Shown: positions 1 through 12,102 of the stretch, piece after piece
Layout of the letters: every line of letters starts with the position of its first letter
Position numbering within the stretch: the stretch's first letter is position 1
DNA from: Massilia oculi
GTDB taxonomy: Bacteria > Pseudomonadota > Gammaproteobacteria > Burkholderiales > Burkholderiaceae_D
Direction: 5' to 3'
Assembly: GCF_003143515.1 (NCBI RefSeq)
Contig: NZ_CP029343.1
Location: 1,178,001 to 1,242,000, forward strand
Length of the DNA stretch: 64,000 bases
Program-made: the position numbers and the translations under genes
Notes under the pieces: model-generated
The model's input: only the letters and a program-made list of their open reading frames with translations
Databases searched by the model: none
What the model was told of the DNA's origin: nothing

Positions 1-1473
1 GATCGGCTTGTCGGTCTTGCCCAGGCCCGCACGCGCCATCTTGATCGCGGCCGACAGCGCCTCGATCGCGGGGTCTTGGCCGAACACGACGTTGCGCAGG
101 TCGCGGTCGATCGTCTGCAGCTTGCTGCGGTCGTCCTGGTTGACCGTTTGCGGCGGAATCCGGGCGATCTTGGCGATGATGTCCTCGATCTCGGTCTTGC
201 CGATGGTTTTCTTCTGCTTCGACTTCGGCAGGATGCGCTGGGCCGCGCCGGCCTCGTCGATCACGTCGATCGCTTTATCTGGCAGGTGACGGTCGTTGAT
301 GAAGCGCGCCGCCAGTTCGGCCGCGGTCGACAGCGCCGACGCCGAGTATTTCACGCCATGGTGCTCTTCGAAGCGCGACTTGAGGCCGCGCAGGATCGCC
401 ACGGTCTGCTCGACCGACGGTTCGTTGACGTCGACTTTCTGGAACCGGCGCGAGAGCGCATGGTCTTTCTCGAACACGCCGCGGAATTCGGTGAACGTGG
501 TCGCGCCGATGCACTTGAGCTGGCCATTGGCCAGTGCCGGCTTGAGCAGGTTCGACGCGTCGAGCGTGCCGCCCGAGGCCGAGCCGGCGCCGATGATCGT
601 GTGGATCTCGTCGATGAACAGGATGCCGTTCGGGGTGTCCTTGATCTGCTTGAGCACGGCCTTCAGGCGCTGCTCGAAATCGCCGCGGTACTTGGTGCCG
701 GCCAGCAGCGCGCCCATGTCGAGCGAGAACACGACGGCGTTCTGCAGAATCTCGGGCACGTCCTCCTGCACGATGCGCCAGGCCAGGCCTTCCGCGATCG
801 CGGTCTTGCCGACGCCGGCCTCGCCCACCAGCAGCGGGTTGTTCTTGCGGCGGCGGCACAGGATCTGGATCACGCGGTCGACTTCTTCCTCGCGTCCGAT
901 CAGCGGATCGATCTTGCCGTCGGCGGCCGCCTTGTTCAGGTTCTGGGTGAACTGGTCGAGCGGCGACTCCTTCGCCTGGCCTTCGACCTGCGCTTCTTCC
1001 ACGCCTTCGGACGCCTTCTGGGTGTCCATCTGCTGGTCCTTGCGCACGCCGTGCGAGATGAAGTTGACGACGTCCAGGCGCGTCACGCCCTGCTGGTGCA
1101 GGTAATAGACGGCATGCGAATCCTTCTCGCCGAAGATCGCGACCAGCACATTCGCGCCGGTCACTTCTTTCTTGCCGTTCGAAGCCGACTGCACGTGCAT
1201 GATGGCGCGCTGGATCACGCGCTGGAAACCGAGCGTCGGCTGTGTGTCGACCTCGCCCGTGCCCGGCACGGTCGGGGTGTTGTCACCGATAAAATTAGTC
1301 AAGGTCTTGCGCAGGTCTTCGATATTGACCGCGCACGCACGCAGGACTTCGGCGGCCGATGGATTATCGAGCAGCGCGAGCAGCAGGTGTTCCACGGTGA
1401 TGAATTCGTGGCGTGCCTGGCGTGCCTCGACAAAGGCCATGTGTAGGGATACTTCAAGTTCCTGCGCAATCAT
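1..1473 (-). CDS. clpA: ATP-dependent Clp protease ATP-binding subunit ClpA (3' part beyond left edge)
   Basis: Hexameric AAA+ unfoldase that feeds substrates to the ClpP peptidase in the cytoplasm. About 490 N-terminal residues are present. They show the Clp N-domain starting [14 protein letters not shown], then the first AAA module with Walker A (GEAGVGKT), Walker B ([14 protein letters not shown]) and an arginine-rich [11 protein letters not shown] segment. The reading frame runs open off the window, so the second ATPase module lies outside. The ATG at 1473 overlaps the clpS stop as ATGA, so the two are almost certainly translationally coupled. The long rightward open frame opposite it is a high-GC shadow. 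Confidence 0.97.
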   Translation of the reverse strand, partial: MIAQELEVSLHMAFVEARQARHEFITVEHLLLALLDNPSAAEVLRACAVNIEDLRKTLTNFIGDNTPTVPGTGEVDTQPTLGFQRVIQRAIMHVQSASNGKKEVTGANVLVAIFGEKDSHAVYYLHQQGVTRLDVVNFISHGVRKDQQMDTQKASEGVEEAQVEGQAKESPLDQFTQNLNKAAADGKIDPLIGREEEVDRVIQILCRRRKNNPLLVGEAGVGKTAIAEGLAWRIVQEDVPEILQNAVVFSLDMGALLAGTKYRGDFEQRLKAVLKQIKDTPNGILFIDEIHTIIGAGSASGGTLDASNLLKPALANGQLKCIGATTFTEFRGVFEKDHALSRRFQKVDVNEPSVEQTVAILRGLKSRFEEHHGVKYSASALSTAAELAARFINDRHLPDKAIDVIDEAGAAQRILPKSKQKKTIGKTEIEDIIAKIARIPPQTVNQDDRSKLQTIDRDLRNVVFGQDPAIEALSAAIKMARAGLGKTDKPI

Positions 1474-1772
1474 ACTTCCTCCATCACGCACTGCAGGGGG
1501 TGCCCGGCCTTGCGCGCATGCGTTAAGACAAACTCCACTTTGGTACACGCTATATCTTTGGAAAACACCCCACACACACCCTTACCATGACGGTGAACAG
1601 AGAGCATGATCTGGGTTGCGGTTTCGCGATCCTTGTTGAAATACTCCTGGATCACGGCGACCACGAACTCCATCGGCGTGTAGTCATCGTTCAGTAGCGC
1701 CACCTGGTACAGCGGAGGCGGTTCGACGGTCTGCCGCTCGAGCAGCTGTTCAGTATCGTGCTTCGTTGCCAT
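1470..1772 (-). CDS. clpS: ATP-dependent Clp protease adaptor ClpS
   Basis: ClpS (100 aa) binds the ClpA N-domain and delivers N-degron substrates to ClpAP. The core is recognisable: [17 protein letters not shown] contains the conserved DDYTPM segment of the N-degron pocket, followed by [19 protein letters not shown] and the C-terminal HPLQCVMEE. Length is typical. The stop overlaps the clpA start by four bases. No Shine-Dalgarno sequence precedes the ATG, and a sigma-70-like -10 box lies only six bases upstream of it, so the mRNA may be leaderless. Confidence 0.97.
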   Translation of the reverse strand: MATKHDTEQLLERQTVEPPPLYQVALLNDDYTPMEFVVAVIQEYFNKDRETATQIMLSVHRHGKGVCGVFSKDIACTKVEFVLTHARKAGHPLQCVMEEV

Positions 1773-1778
1773 GGGGTT

Positions 1779-1806
1779 ATTCTAATACTTCCGCGGTTGG
1801 TGCCAA
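1779..1806 (-). promoter_or_regulatory. Candidate sigma-70 promoter of clpS-clpA
   Basis: Read leftward, TTGGCA (1806-1801) and TAGAAT (1784-1779) are separated by 16 bases. Each differs from consensus at one position. The predicted transcription start falls on or next to the clpS ATG at 1772, which would give a leaderless transcript. Confidence 0.5.
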
Positions 1807-1980
1807 GCGTAAACATCAGCTCGTTTTCTGGTGCTTCCATCTTACGCGTTTTCAGATATTTGCGCAGATGGCGTTCCGATTGCGGAAATCAAGAGCACCG
1901 GTGGGTCGGCGCGGAAATATTTGGCAATAGGCACGCAAAAGCGCTTGACTTCAGTGATTATTCCACCAACAATGCAGTTA

Positions 1981-2010
1981 TTGACATTGTACTTATGTAC
2001 TTGTTGATAA
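1981..2010 (+). promoter_or_regulatory. Candidate sigma-70 promoter of the cold-shock gene
   Basis: A perfect TTGACA (1981-1986) is followed after 17 bases by TTGATA (2004-2009), in an AT-rich stretch upstream of cspA. Transcription from here would give a leader of roughly 70 bases, consistent with the structured 5' UTRs known for cspA-type genes. The rest of the 1773-2089 gap holds no recognisable gene. Confidence 0.5.
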
Positions 2011-2089
2011 GAAGTGAGCAGGCTGAGGAGGGGCAAGAAGCTTCTTGCTTTTATGGCTCGTGTGATTTGTTAAATTTGAAAGTTCTTTT

Positions 2090-2293
2090 ATGGCAACTGG
2101 TACTGTTAAGTGGTTCAATGATTCCAAAGGCTTTGGCTTCATCACTCCTGATGACGGCGGCGAGGATCTGTTTGCTCACTTCTCCGCGATCAACATGAAC
2201 GGTTTTAAGACCCTCAAAGAAGGTCAAAAAGTCCAATTCGAAGTCACGCAAGGCCCTAAAGGCAAGCAAGCTTCCAACATCCAGGGCATGTAA
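2090..2293 (+). CDS. cspA: Cold-shock protein (CspA family)
   Basis: This 67-residue single cold-shock domain binds single-stranded nucleic acid and acts as an RNA chaperone. RNP1 (KGFGFIT) and RNP2 (DLFAHFS) are both intact, and the start [10 protein letters not shown] is the usual one for betaproteobacterial CspA proteins. The gene is monocistronic, with a strong promoter candidate and AT-rich leader upstream and an intrinsic terminator 24 bases after the stop. The ATG is preceded only by a weak purine tract (GAAAG). Which of the several csp paralogues usual in these genomes this corresponds to cannot be told from the sequence. Confidence 0.96.
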   Translation: MATGTVKWFNDSKGFGFITPDDGGEDLFAHFSAINMNGFKTLKEGQKVQFEVTQGPKGKQASNIQGM

Positions 2294-2316
2294 TCACTCC
2301 CCTCCCGGAAGCGAAG

Positions 2317-2342
2317 AACCCCGCGCAAGCGGGGTTTTTTTT
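2317..2342 (+). terminator. Rho-independent terminator of cspA
   Basis: An 8-bp perfect stem (AACCCCGC / GCGGGGTT) closes a GCAA tetraloop and runs into a tract of eight T residues, starting 24 bases after the cspA stop. Confidence 0.9.
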
Positions 2343-2358
2343 CGTCCTTTTTTGATTA

Positions 2359-2664
2359 TCACCCAGGCGCATCGCCGTGCGTCCAGCCGCTCTCCCGTGC
2401 GAATGCCTCCGCGTCGGCGAGAATGGCATTGAGTTGATCGTCGTCAACCGAATCGGGCATGGTTTGCGCGCTATTGCGCTGGAGCGCATCGAGCGCCTCG
2501 TCGTAACGGCGTATCAGCGACGCCGCGCGTTCGGCCAGGTCGGGCGCCAACTCAGCGGCTGCGCCCGAAGCGCGCAAGCGCTCCGGATCGGCATGCCGCT
2601 GGAAAGCAACAATAAAACGTCCGATTTTCTCGTATCTGGCTTGCGTGATCGATTCTTCGCCCAC
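2359..2664 (-). CDS. Small hypothetical protein downstream of icd
   Basis: A 101-residue soluble, charged, alanine-rich protein with no recognised family. It is predicted mostly helical and has no signal peptide or membrane segment. The start is GTG at 2664, chosen because AAGGAGG sits six bases upstream, one of the best ribosome-binding sites in the window. It begins 29 bases after the icd stop on the same strand, so it is probably co-transcribed with icd. Function unknown. Confidence 0.7.
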   Translation of the reverse strand: MGEESITQARYEKIGRFIVAFQRHADPERLRASGAAAELAPDLAERAASLIRRYDEALDALQRNSAQTMPDSVDDDQLNAILADAEAFARESGWTHGDAPG

Positions 2665-2693
2665 AGTCCCTCCTTATGCGATTTGAATGACGC

Positions 2694-3947
<1,254 letters not shown>

Positions 3948-4075
3948 CCATTCCTCCATGAGGGCGGCGGCCGGCGGCGCGAACTCGCTTACAATGACGC
4001 CCGGCGTGCCGCCACGAGACATCGGCGTGCCCTGCATTATGCCTCAGCTATCCTCATCCGTTCACACGCTTCCCC

Positions 4076-4621
4076 ATGCCCCTGATTCTCTTTAACAAGC
4101 CATTCCAGGTCCTGTGCCAGTTCTCGCCGCAGGAGGGCCGCGAGTCGCTGGCCGACTATCTCGATATCCCGGGCATCTACCCCGCCGGCCGGCTGGATGC
4201 CGACAGCGAGGGCCTGATGCTGCTGACCGACGACGGCAAGCTGCAGCACAAGATCGCCCACCCCGACCACAAGGAAGCCAAGACCTATCTGGTGCAGGTC
4301 GATGGCGTGCCGGACGCCGCCGCGCTGGCGCGCCTGCAGGCCCCGCTCGACCTGGGCGACTTCACTACCCGCCCATGCCACGCGGTGCGCATCGCCGAGC
4401 CCGAATGGCTGTGGCCGCGCAATCCGCCGATCCGCGCGCGCCAGGACAAGCCGACCGCGTGGATCGCGATCACGCTGGAAGAAGGCAAGAACCGGCAGGT
4501 GCGGCGGATGACGGCGGCAGTGGGCTTCCCTACCCTGCGGCTGGTGCGCAGCAGCATCGGGCCGTTCTCGCTGGCGACGCACCCGTTGATGCCCGGGGAA
4601 TATACCGAAGTCCATTTCTAG
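4076..4621 (+). CDS. rluE: 23S rRNA pseudouridine synthase, RluE/RsuA family
   Basis: A 181-residue synthase that isomerises a uridine in the large-subunit rRNA (U2457 in E. coli RluE). It shows the family's catalytic motif GRLDADSEGLMLLTDDG with the essential Asp, the KTYLVQV strand, and the C-terminal signature EGKNRQVRRMTAAVGFPTLRL. It has no S4 domain and starts directly with the catalytic domain, as RluE does and RsuA/RluB do not. It is divergent from icd with 128 bases between the starts. No clear Shine-Dalgarno sequence precedes the ATG. Confidence 0.9.
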   Translation: MPLILFNKPFQVLCQFSPQEGRESLADYLDIPGIYPAGRLDADSEGLMLLTDDGKLQHKIAHPDHKEAKTYLVQVDGVPDAAALARLQAPLDLGDFTTRPCHAVRIAEPEWLWPRNPPIRARQDKPTAWIAITLEEGKNRQVRRMTAAVGFPTLRLVRSSIGPFSLATHPLMPGEYTEVHF

Positions 4622-4682
4622 TTACGGCGCGGCCGTCGGCGCTTTCGCGCCGGCCGGACAATCGCCCCGCCGGCTGCCTGTG

Positions 4683-6914
4683 TCACGGTGCGGGCGTCAG
4701 TTCCTGGCCATTGACGACCTGGCTGACGCCGAAGGTGCTGCTGGTGCTGCCCGAGTTGCCGGCGCTATCGGTCACGCGAGCCAGCGCTGTGACCGTGGTC
4801 TTGCCGCCAGGTACAAGCAAGCTGCCCCCGATGACCCAGCCATAGGTGGTTCGCACCCGCCCGGCATCCACCTCGCTGCCGACGATATTGAATAGTGGCG
4901 CAAGATTCTGGCCAGCTGGGACAATCGGCCCTTGGGGCGTCTGCAGCGGAACGTCGAAGCTGAAGAACAGGCCAGGCAGCTTGCGATTGGGCCCCTTGGC
5001 GGCAATCTGCGACCCATCGACGACCGTGCCGCGATCCGCCTCCGCCTGCCCCTCACCGCTTTCATCGGTTGCGATGCCAACGGATGTTTTGTCCAGGGCC
5101 GACACTTGAATGAACATCAGGGAAGCATTCCCCGGCGGCTTCGGCAACGCGTCCTGCGGCCCGGTGGAGATGCTCGCCGTTGGCCGGGGCGCGATCATCG
5201 TCACTTCGGGGCCATCGGCATCGTCGATGTCATCGCCTGGAAGGCCTGCTGCCTGTGGCGTGAGTGACTGGCCGGAGCGCCGGCCGGGAAGCACGTTGTA
5301 GGTCCTGACGTCCGTCGCGACGCGGCCGGCCTTGTCGGTCACGCTCGCGGTCATCGTCACCGCAGTGGTGTCTTCCTTGAGCGACTCGAGGACATGCCAG
5401 CCAGTCCACAAGGTCACACCGGGACCCGGCGTGTCGTCGCTGCCTGCGATATTGAACAGCGCTGCAAGATTGGTATTCTTCGGGATGACCGTTCCATCGG
5501 GCTTGATCAGATCGGCATCGAAGCTCACCACCAGAGTGGGCAGCCTGGGATTGGGCTTGCCCAACAGGCCCGTATCGCGGATATTCAGACTTTCCTGCGC
5601 CGCGATTCCCACGCCATCGCGGGTGATCATCTCGAGATTGATGGAAAAACCGCTGCCATTGAAGCTTCCGGAACCGGCAACGCCCTCGCCGCGCGCCACC
5701 GACACCCCGGACGCCGGCGACACGATGCGCATCACGGGTGAAGCATCGTCGGTGACGGCGCGGATCTGGCCGCGGATCTCGCCAGCCGGGAACGCCGCCG
5801 ATTGTGCGTTGAAGTACAAGCCATCGTTTAGCAGTGCCTGCGCCCGATCCACGCTCAGCGCCGCCGTGCTTGCTGGAAGCAGCCAGTCATGACTGCCTGC
5901 GGCAGCCTGGGTCAGCGCCAGAATCTTGCTGCCGTTCGCGCCCGGGGTGGCTTGATGGATGCTGACATTGCTGGCGGCGAGACCGCTCGGGCTGAACTTT
6001 CCTTCCACCGTGCGTTTGGCTGCGTCGTAAACGAGGAAGCCTCGGGCGCTGGCCGTGGAGCCATTGCTTGGTACTTGCTGCTGGCCCGATGCCGATGCAA
6101 TCAGTATCCTGCGTCCGATCTGGCCGCGTATCTCGCCGTTGGGATTGGCGGCGCTGTGCGCGTTGAAATACATGCCTCCCGCACGAAGCCTGACGATCTC
6201 GTCGGCCTTCAATACCGTACCCGCCGGCACCGTGAACCGACCGCCTCCATTGCGATTTTCCAGGGTAATCAGGATGGCTCCGTCAGCGCCGAAGGTCGCC
6301 GTATGCACATGGGCAGCGGTCGCCTTGATGCTCGACAGTTCGATACCGCCCGAGACGGCGCCAGTGGCGGGGTCGAGGACCAGGCGTCCATCGCCCACGG
6401 CGGCGCTCTCCACGGGTGTCGTTTCCTGCGACCCGGTCATGTGGGCAACAAAGACTTCGCGGCCGATCTGCCCGCGAATCTCCCCGCCAGGATGGGCCGC
6501 ACTGTGGACATTGAAGTAGAAGCCACCGGCGTCCAGCGTGGACAGTTGCGCGGCGGTCAACTGCGTCGACGCCAGGGTTGCGACATTTCCTGAGATAGTC
6601 ATCGGAAATGTGACCGGTCCCGCGATGCCCGCTTCGCCGGTGTGAATATGGGCCAGTGTCGGTACCAGCCCATCGACGGTGATGCTGCCGCTGATCGTGC
6701 GCGTAGCGCGGTCCAGCGCCAACGTCGCCCTGGCATTGGCCGCCGTGGCAATCGCCTTCGGTGCTTCCTGCTCGCCTGTCAGCGTGACGAGGAAAGTCTC
6801 GGTCGCCGTGTCGCTGCCGGGCCGGCCGTCATCACCGCCGCCGCAAGCCACCAGCGCCGCGACCAGCGCAGCCGTGGCCAGCGAGCGCCATGTATTTTTT
6901 AATAGAGTTTGCAT
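4683..6914 (-). CDS. Secreted lipoprotein with three CHRD domains and two C-terminal repeat modules
   Basis: A 743-residue exported protein. The N-terminus is a lipoprotein signal with a VAC lipobox followed by a glycine/aspartate stretch. Three CHRD (chordin-like) repeats follow, each with an HIH/HVHT-type segment and ending in a version of HSAANPNGEIRGQIG (third copy QSAAFPAGEIRGQIR). The C-terminal half holds two roughly 150-residue modules that resemble each other (PTLVVSFDADLIKPDG and PGLFFSFDVPLQTPQG, each followed by a LFNI(V/A)GS block). CHRD domains occur in secreted proteins of poorly known function. It stands alone, convergent with rluE. A perfect 16-bp palindrome lies 56 bases upstream of its start. 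Confidence 0.85.
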   Translation of the reverse strand: MQTLLKNTWRSLATAALVAALVACGGGDDGRPGSDTATETFLVTLTGEQEAPKAIATAANARATLALDRATRTISGSITVDGLVPTLAHIHTGEAGIAGPVTFPMTISGNVATLASTQLTAAQLSTLDAGGFYFNVHSAAHPGGEIRGQIGREVFVAHMTGSQETTPVESAAVGDGRLVLDPATGAVSGGIELSSIKATAAHVHTATFGADGAILITLENRNGGGRFTVPAGTVLKADEIVRLRAGGMYFNAHSAANPNGEIRGQIGRRILIASASGQQQVPSNGSTASARGFLVYDAAKRTVEGKFSPSGLAASNVSIHQATPGANGSKILALTQAAAGSHDWLLPASTAALSVDRAQALLNDGLYFNAQSAAFPAGEIRGQIRAVTDDASPVMRIVSPASGVSVARGEGVAGSGSFNGSGFSINLEMITRDGVGIAAQESLNIRDTGLLGKPNPRLPTLVVSFDADLIKPDGTVIPKNTNLAALFNIAGSDDTPGPGVTLWTGWHVLESLKEDTTAVTMTASVTDKAGRVATDVRTYNVLPGRRSGQSLTPQAAGLPGDDIDDADGPEVTMIAPRPTASISTGPQDALPKPPGNASLMFIQVSALDKTSVGIATDESGEGQAEADRGTVVDGSQIAAKGPNRKLPGLFFSFDVPLQTPQGPIVPAGQNLAPLFNIVGSEVDAGRVRTTYGWVIGGSLLVPGGKTTVTALARVTDSAGNSGSTSSTFGVSQVVNGQELTPAP

Positions 6915-6969
6915 GTCTTACCTTGGTTGTGAACAACTGAACGAAAATATTGGTCGTCCGATCTCTGTG

Positions 6970-6985
6970 TGTGGTGCGCACCACA
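6970..6985. promoter_or_regulatory. 16-bp perfect palindrome upstream of the CHRD lipoprotein gene
   Basis: TGTGGTGCGCACCACA reads the same on both strands and lies 56-71 bases upstream of the ATG at 6914. Its position and symmetry suit an operator for a dimeric regulator. Which regulator is unknown, and no second copy was noticed in the window. Confidence 0.35.
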
Positions 6986-7288
6986 AGTGATCGCGGTGTG
7001 CTTGCCAGGCCGTTACGGATGAACGTCGTCGCACATGGATAGACGCTGCACGGAGCCGATTTATTCTGGACGCCCGTGCGCGCCGCCAGATCGGCGATTC
7101 GGCGATCGGGCCGCGCTCCGGGGATGGGATGGGACTCGGTGTCGAAGTTCAGCCGCCTCGGACAGCGGACCGGAGCGCGCTCGGTACGCAGGTTGGCGAT
7201 GCGGTCTTGGCCTGGCGAGGTGAGCCGCAAGTCCTTGCCATTGCGCGTCAACGTGCGTTCATGCGGATCCCGCCCTGCCAGGATGGCG
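6986..7288. other. Intergenic stretch without a supportable gene
   Basis: About 300 bases between the palindrome and the possible third gene of the sigma-factor operon. Short open frames exist on both strands but none has a start with a ribosome-binding site or a recognisable family. The leftward frame that would continue the 68-residue ORF at 7289-7495 after a frameshift stays open here, so part of this may be remnant coding sequence. Confidence 0.4.
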
Positions 7289-7495
7289 CTACTGAGCCGA
7301 TCCGGGACGGTCGTCGGACCTGTCGATCACGACCAGGGTATTTGGATCTTCGTTCGCGATGCGTGCCCGGCCGCGCGCGTCGACGCCGCCAGGCGCCGCG
7401 TGCGGCGAACAGATAGGAAGCGCTGAATGGGCCGCAGCAGCCAGGCAGTACAGGAGAGCGTGGCCGCTGCGCGCGATGCGCCGGATAGACTGCAT
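7289..7495 (-). pseudogene. Possible truncated secreted protein, third gene of the ECF sigma operon
   Basis: The anti-sigma stop and an ATG overlap as TGATG, the usual arrangement for a coupled downstream gene. The frame encodes only 68 residues: basic QSIRRIARSG, a hydrophobic signal-like stretch, then GRARIANEDPNTLVVIDRSD and a stop. The protein breaks off right after an apparently ordered segment, and another leftward frame continues open for more than 100 codons. This suggests a frameshifted larger exported protein, or a sequencing error. No family is recognised. Confidence 0.35.
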
Positions 7496-8346
7496 CAGGC
7501 AGGAGCCAGTTGCCGGTGCACCTCGTGCGAAACGCGCATGAGCTCCTTGCGATCGGCGCCGCCCGAGATGGCGTAGCCGAACTCCCCGTCGACCCAATAG
7601 AACACATTGACGGGACCGTCCTGCCCGAAACGAAATGCCGTTTCGGCCTGACTGGCGCGCTTGGCTACCTCGCGGGTCACGTACAGCGTCAAGCGCTGTC
7701 CGGTGGCGTCGTGGTACATGAACTGTGCGACCGGGCCGGACTCTCCGGGCAGCAGACGCCCGCCGATCAATGCGTATCCAATGCCCTGCAGGCCAGGCGG
7801 CCTGACCGCGGTACCCAGGCGCTTGGACAACCAGGTGACGAGCTGCTGCTCATGGTCGGCGCCCACTTCGACCGGGCGCCGTATATCGGGGCTGTAAACC
7901 ACATGGGCCACTGCCGCGCGACGCGCAAATCCGGTGAGGTGGTGGCTGCCCGAGGCCATCATGTGTGTCGATCTGGCCAGGGCAAGGGACGCCGCTTCCC
8001 CATCGACCGAACCGCGCACGACCCAGGCTGAACTTGCGCTGACTACTGCGATCATGATTCCCGCCGCAAGCCCACGCCATGGATAGCAGGCAACGGCAGG
8101 TTTCAGCGGCAAACGGCCGGGTATGGCTTCGTCGAGAACCGGGTTCAACAAGGCGCGTAGCTGCGCATTCTGTCGCTGCCAATCCATGACCTGTAGAAGT
8201 TTCTCCGGGTGGGTATCCAGATACGCTTCAACTTCGGCATGCCGCGCCGCTGTCAACTGCCGGTCGACATAACCATGCAGGTCAGCTTCGGTGATCGGCC
8301 CGCCGCGAGCCGGTTTGGAGGAGGAGTCTGGAGTTTCGTTGGCCAT
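7495..8346 (-). CDS. Anti-sigma factor with one membrane helix
   Basis: A 283-residue protein that probably sequesters the ECF sigma factor encoded just upstream. The cytoplasmic N-terminus carries the anti-sigma pattern seen in RsiW/ChrR-type proteins: ITEADLHGYVDRQL followed by HAEVEAYLDTHPEKL. A single hydrophobic segment lies at about residues 91-110 (GLAAGIMIAVVSASSAWVV), and a periplasmic domain of about 170 residues follows. It starts one base after the sigma-factor stop (TGA-T-ATG), so the pair is translationally linked. The periplasmic domain presumably senses the signal, which is unknown. Confidence 0.85.
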   Translation of the reverse strand: MANETPDSSSKPARGGPITEADLHGYVDRQLTAARHAEVEAYLDTHPEKLLQVMDWQRQNAQLRALLNPVLDEAIPGRLPLKPAVACYPWRGLAAGIMIAVVSASSAWVVRGSVDGEAASLALARSTHMMASGSHHLTGFARRAAVAHVVYSPDIRRPVEVGADHEQQLVTWLSKRLGTAVRPPGLQGIGYALIGGRLLPGESGPVAQFMYHDATGQRLTLYVTREVAKRASQAETAFRFGQDGPVNVFYWVDGEFGYAISGGADRKELMRVSHEVHRQLAPA

Positions 8347-8347
8347 A

Positions 8348-8860
8348 TCATTTCACGCGCTGTATCTTGGGGGCGGAGCGACGCCCATCGAGTTCGGCCC
8401 GCAAGCGTTCACGGGCTCGCGATAATCGCGACATGACCGTCCCGATGGGAATCCCGAGCGCGGTGGCGACATCCTGGTAGCTCAACTCCTCGACACCGAC
8501 CAGGAGAAGCACTTCCCGCAGTTCGGGCGGCAGGCGTTGCAGGGCGCTGTCGAGATCCCGCACCTCGAGCTGGTCGCCCTGCCTGTCGCGATCGGCAACG
8601 TCCGGCAAATCGTCGCCGACGCTCTCTTCCGTGCGGGTCCGCTGGCTTCGTACGCGGTCGATGAACAGGTTATGCATGATGCCGAACATCCAGGCACGCA
8701 CTTCGCCTCGTCTTTGCCACATGGAATATTTACTCCAGGCACGCTCCAGGGTGTCTTGAACGAGATCGTCGGCGTGCTCGGAATTCGAGTGCAATCCGCG
8801 CGCGTAGCGGCGCAAATGGGGGATGCAAGCCACGATCTCTGCCTCGTCTGGTGCGCGCAT
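8348..8860 (-). CDS. ECF-type RNA polymerase sigma factor
   Basis: A 170-residue extracytoplasmic-function sigma factor with only regions 2 and 4. Region 2 shows DDLVQDTLERAW and RGEVRAWMFGIMHNLFIDR. Region 4 shows LPPELREVLLLVGVEELSY followed by the helix-turn-helix ATALGIPIGTVMSRLSRAR. It is followed by its anti-sigma gene and preceded 39 bases upstream by the small secreted protein gene, all on the same strand, so the three probably form an operon. An ECF-like promoter in front of that first gene suggests autoregulation. Confidence 0.93.
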   Translation of the reverse strand: MRAPDEAEIVACIPHLRRYARGLHSNSEHADDLVQDTLERAWSKYSMWQRRGEVRAWMFGIMHNLFIDRVRSQRTRTEESVGDDLPDVADRDRQGDQLEVRDLDSALQRLPPELREVLLLVGVEELSYQDVATALGIPIGTVMSRLSRARERLRAELDGRRSAPKIQRVK

Positions 8861-8899
8861 GGCGGTGTCAATGGTCGGGTTGGTAGGTGGCGGCCGGGC

Positions 8900-9271
8900 T
8901 CACTTGACGACGTGCCATACGCCCTTGACATTGTCACCGGTCGCATCCCCGGGCTTTTTATCGGAGGCATAGGTATAGACCGGTTTGCCCTTGTAGGCCC
9001 ATTGTTTGTTGCCGTCGTCCCGGGTGACGACACTCAGGTCGCCTTCCGGCTTGGCGTCGGCCGCCGCCAGTGCGGGCGGCCACAGGGCCGCGCAGGGGCC
9101 GTTGCACTTGCTCGTGCCCGCACCGGCGACATCCATGTCGAAGGTGTAGAGCGTCATGCCGGACGTATCGACCAGCTTGCCGTCCACCATCCTGGCCGCG
9201 GGCTCAGCATGAGCAAGCGGCGCCAGCAAGGTTGCGGAAAGGACCATGGCGGTAAACGAAGGGCGTTTCAT
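8900..9271 (-). CDS. Small secreted COG4315-type repeat protein
   Basis: A 123-residue exported protein with a cleavable signal peptide (MKRPSFTAMVLSATLLAPLAHA). The mature part matches the pattern of the COG4315 'secreted repeat' family: VDTSGMTLYTFDMD, KCNGPCAALWPP, and a second repeat KQWAYKGKPVYTYASDKKPG ending in GVWHVV. The family is often encoded beside ECF sigma/anti-sigma pairs and its function is unknown. Only two cysteines are present, in the CNGPC segment. It is the first gene of the sigma-factor operon. Confidence 0.82.
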   Translation of the reverse strand: MKRPSFTAMVLSATLLAPLAHAEPAARMVDGKLVDTSGMTLYTFDMDVAGAGTSKCNGPCAALWPPALAAADAKPEGDLSVVTRDDGNKQWAYKGKPVYTYASDKKPGDATGDNVKGVWHVVK

Positions 9272-9308
9272 GTCGGACCTCTGGAAAATGAAGGGTTATA
9301 GTCGGATG

Positions 9309-9334
9309 GACGGAACAGCCATGCCGTCTATTCC
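9309..9334 (-). promoter_or_regulatory. Candidate ECF-type promoter of the sigma/anti-sigma operon
   Basis: Read leftward, GGAATA (9334-9329) and CGTC (9312-9309) are separated by 16 bases. This matches the usual ECF promoter layout (GGAAT-N16/17-CGTC). It lies 38 bases upstream of the small secreted protein gene, which would allow the sigma factor to transcribe its own operon. Confidence 0.5.
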
Positions 9335-9436
9335 CGATTCTCCTAAAAAAATTCCAGCTCGACCGGGTCTCGTCAATATATGCGCCGCGGTCTGGCGCGA
9401 TGCAGCGTGGCCAGGGCGAGGGGCTGTGCGGAAGAC

Positions 9437-9475
9437 AAAAAAACCCGCCGACCTGACGGCTCGGCGGGTTTTTTT
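9437..9475 (-). terminator. Rho-independent terminator after the monomeric isocitrate dehydrogenase
   Basis: An 11-bp perfect stem (AAACCCGCCGA / TCGGCGGGTTT) is flanked by A and T tracts. It starts 20 bases after the stop at 9491 and is followed by a seven-T run in the leftward direction. The flanking tracts make it potentially bidirectional. Confidence 0.88.
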
Positions 9476-9490
9476 ATCGAAATGCCGCGA

Positions 9491-11722
<2,232 letters not shown>

Positions 11723-12009
11723 GCACATTTTCCTCGGTAATCGCGAACGCTGTCGCGAGTATAAAACTGACAATTGGCCACAGGCCAGGACCCAGGCGCA
11801 CCGCGCTGATGCCGGACATTCTACCCCTCCCGACGCCGGGATGGCAGATCGCAAAGGAGTGATCACATCACCCTGCGGCGTCGCGGTCAGCGCCGAAGTC
11901 TTCTATAAGACATAAGACGCGCCATATTATGCCCGACCTTTGCACGGCTTACCAGTTTTTAAGCGTTCGACAAGCTTGGCGGGCCGCAGCGAGGAAATGC
12001 GGCGCCAAG

Positions 12010-12048
12010 CAAAAAAACCCGCCAGGACCGAAGTCGGGCGGGTCTTTC
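12010..12048 (-). terminator. Rho-independent terminator of rpsT
   Basis: Read leftward, a GC-rich stem (GACCCGCCCGA... / ...GGCGGGT) is followed by seven T residues, about 55 bases after the rpsT stop. Confidence 0.8.
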
Positions 12049-12102
12049 CAACTGCACAGAACTTTGCCGTCGCGGCCCCAGGGCCGCGTCGCAAACGGGC
12101 TA

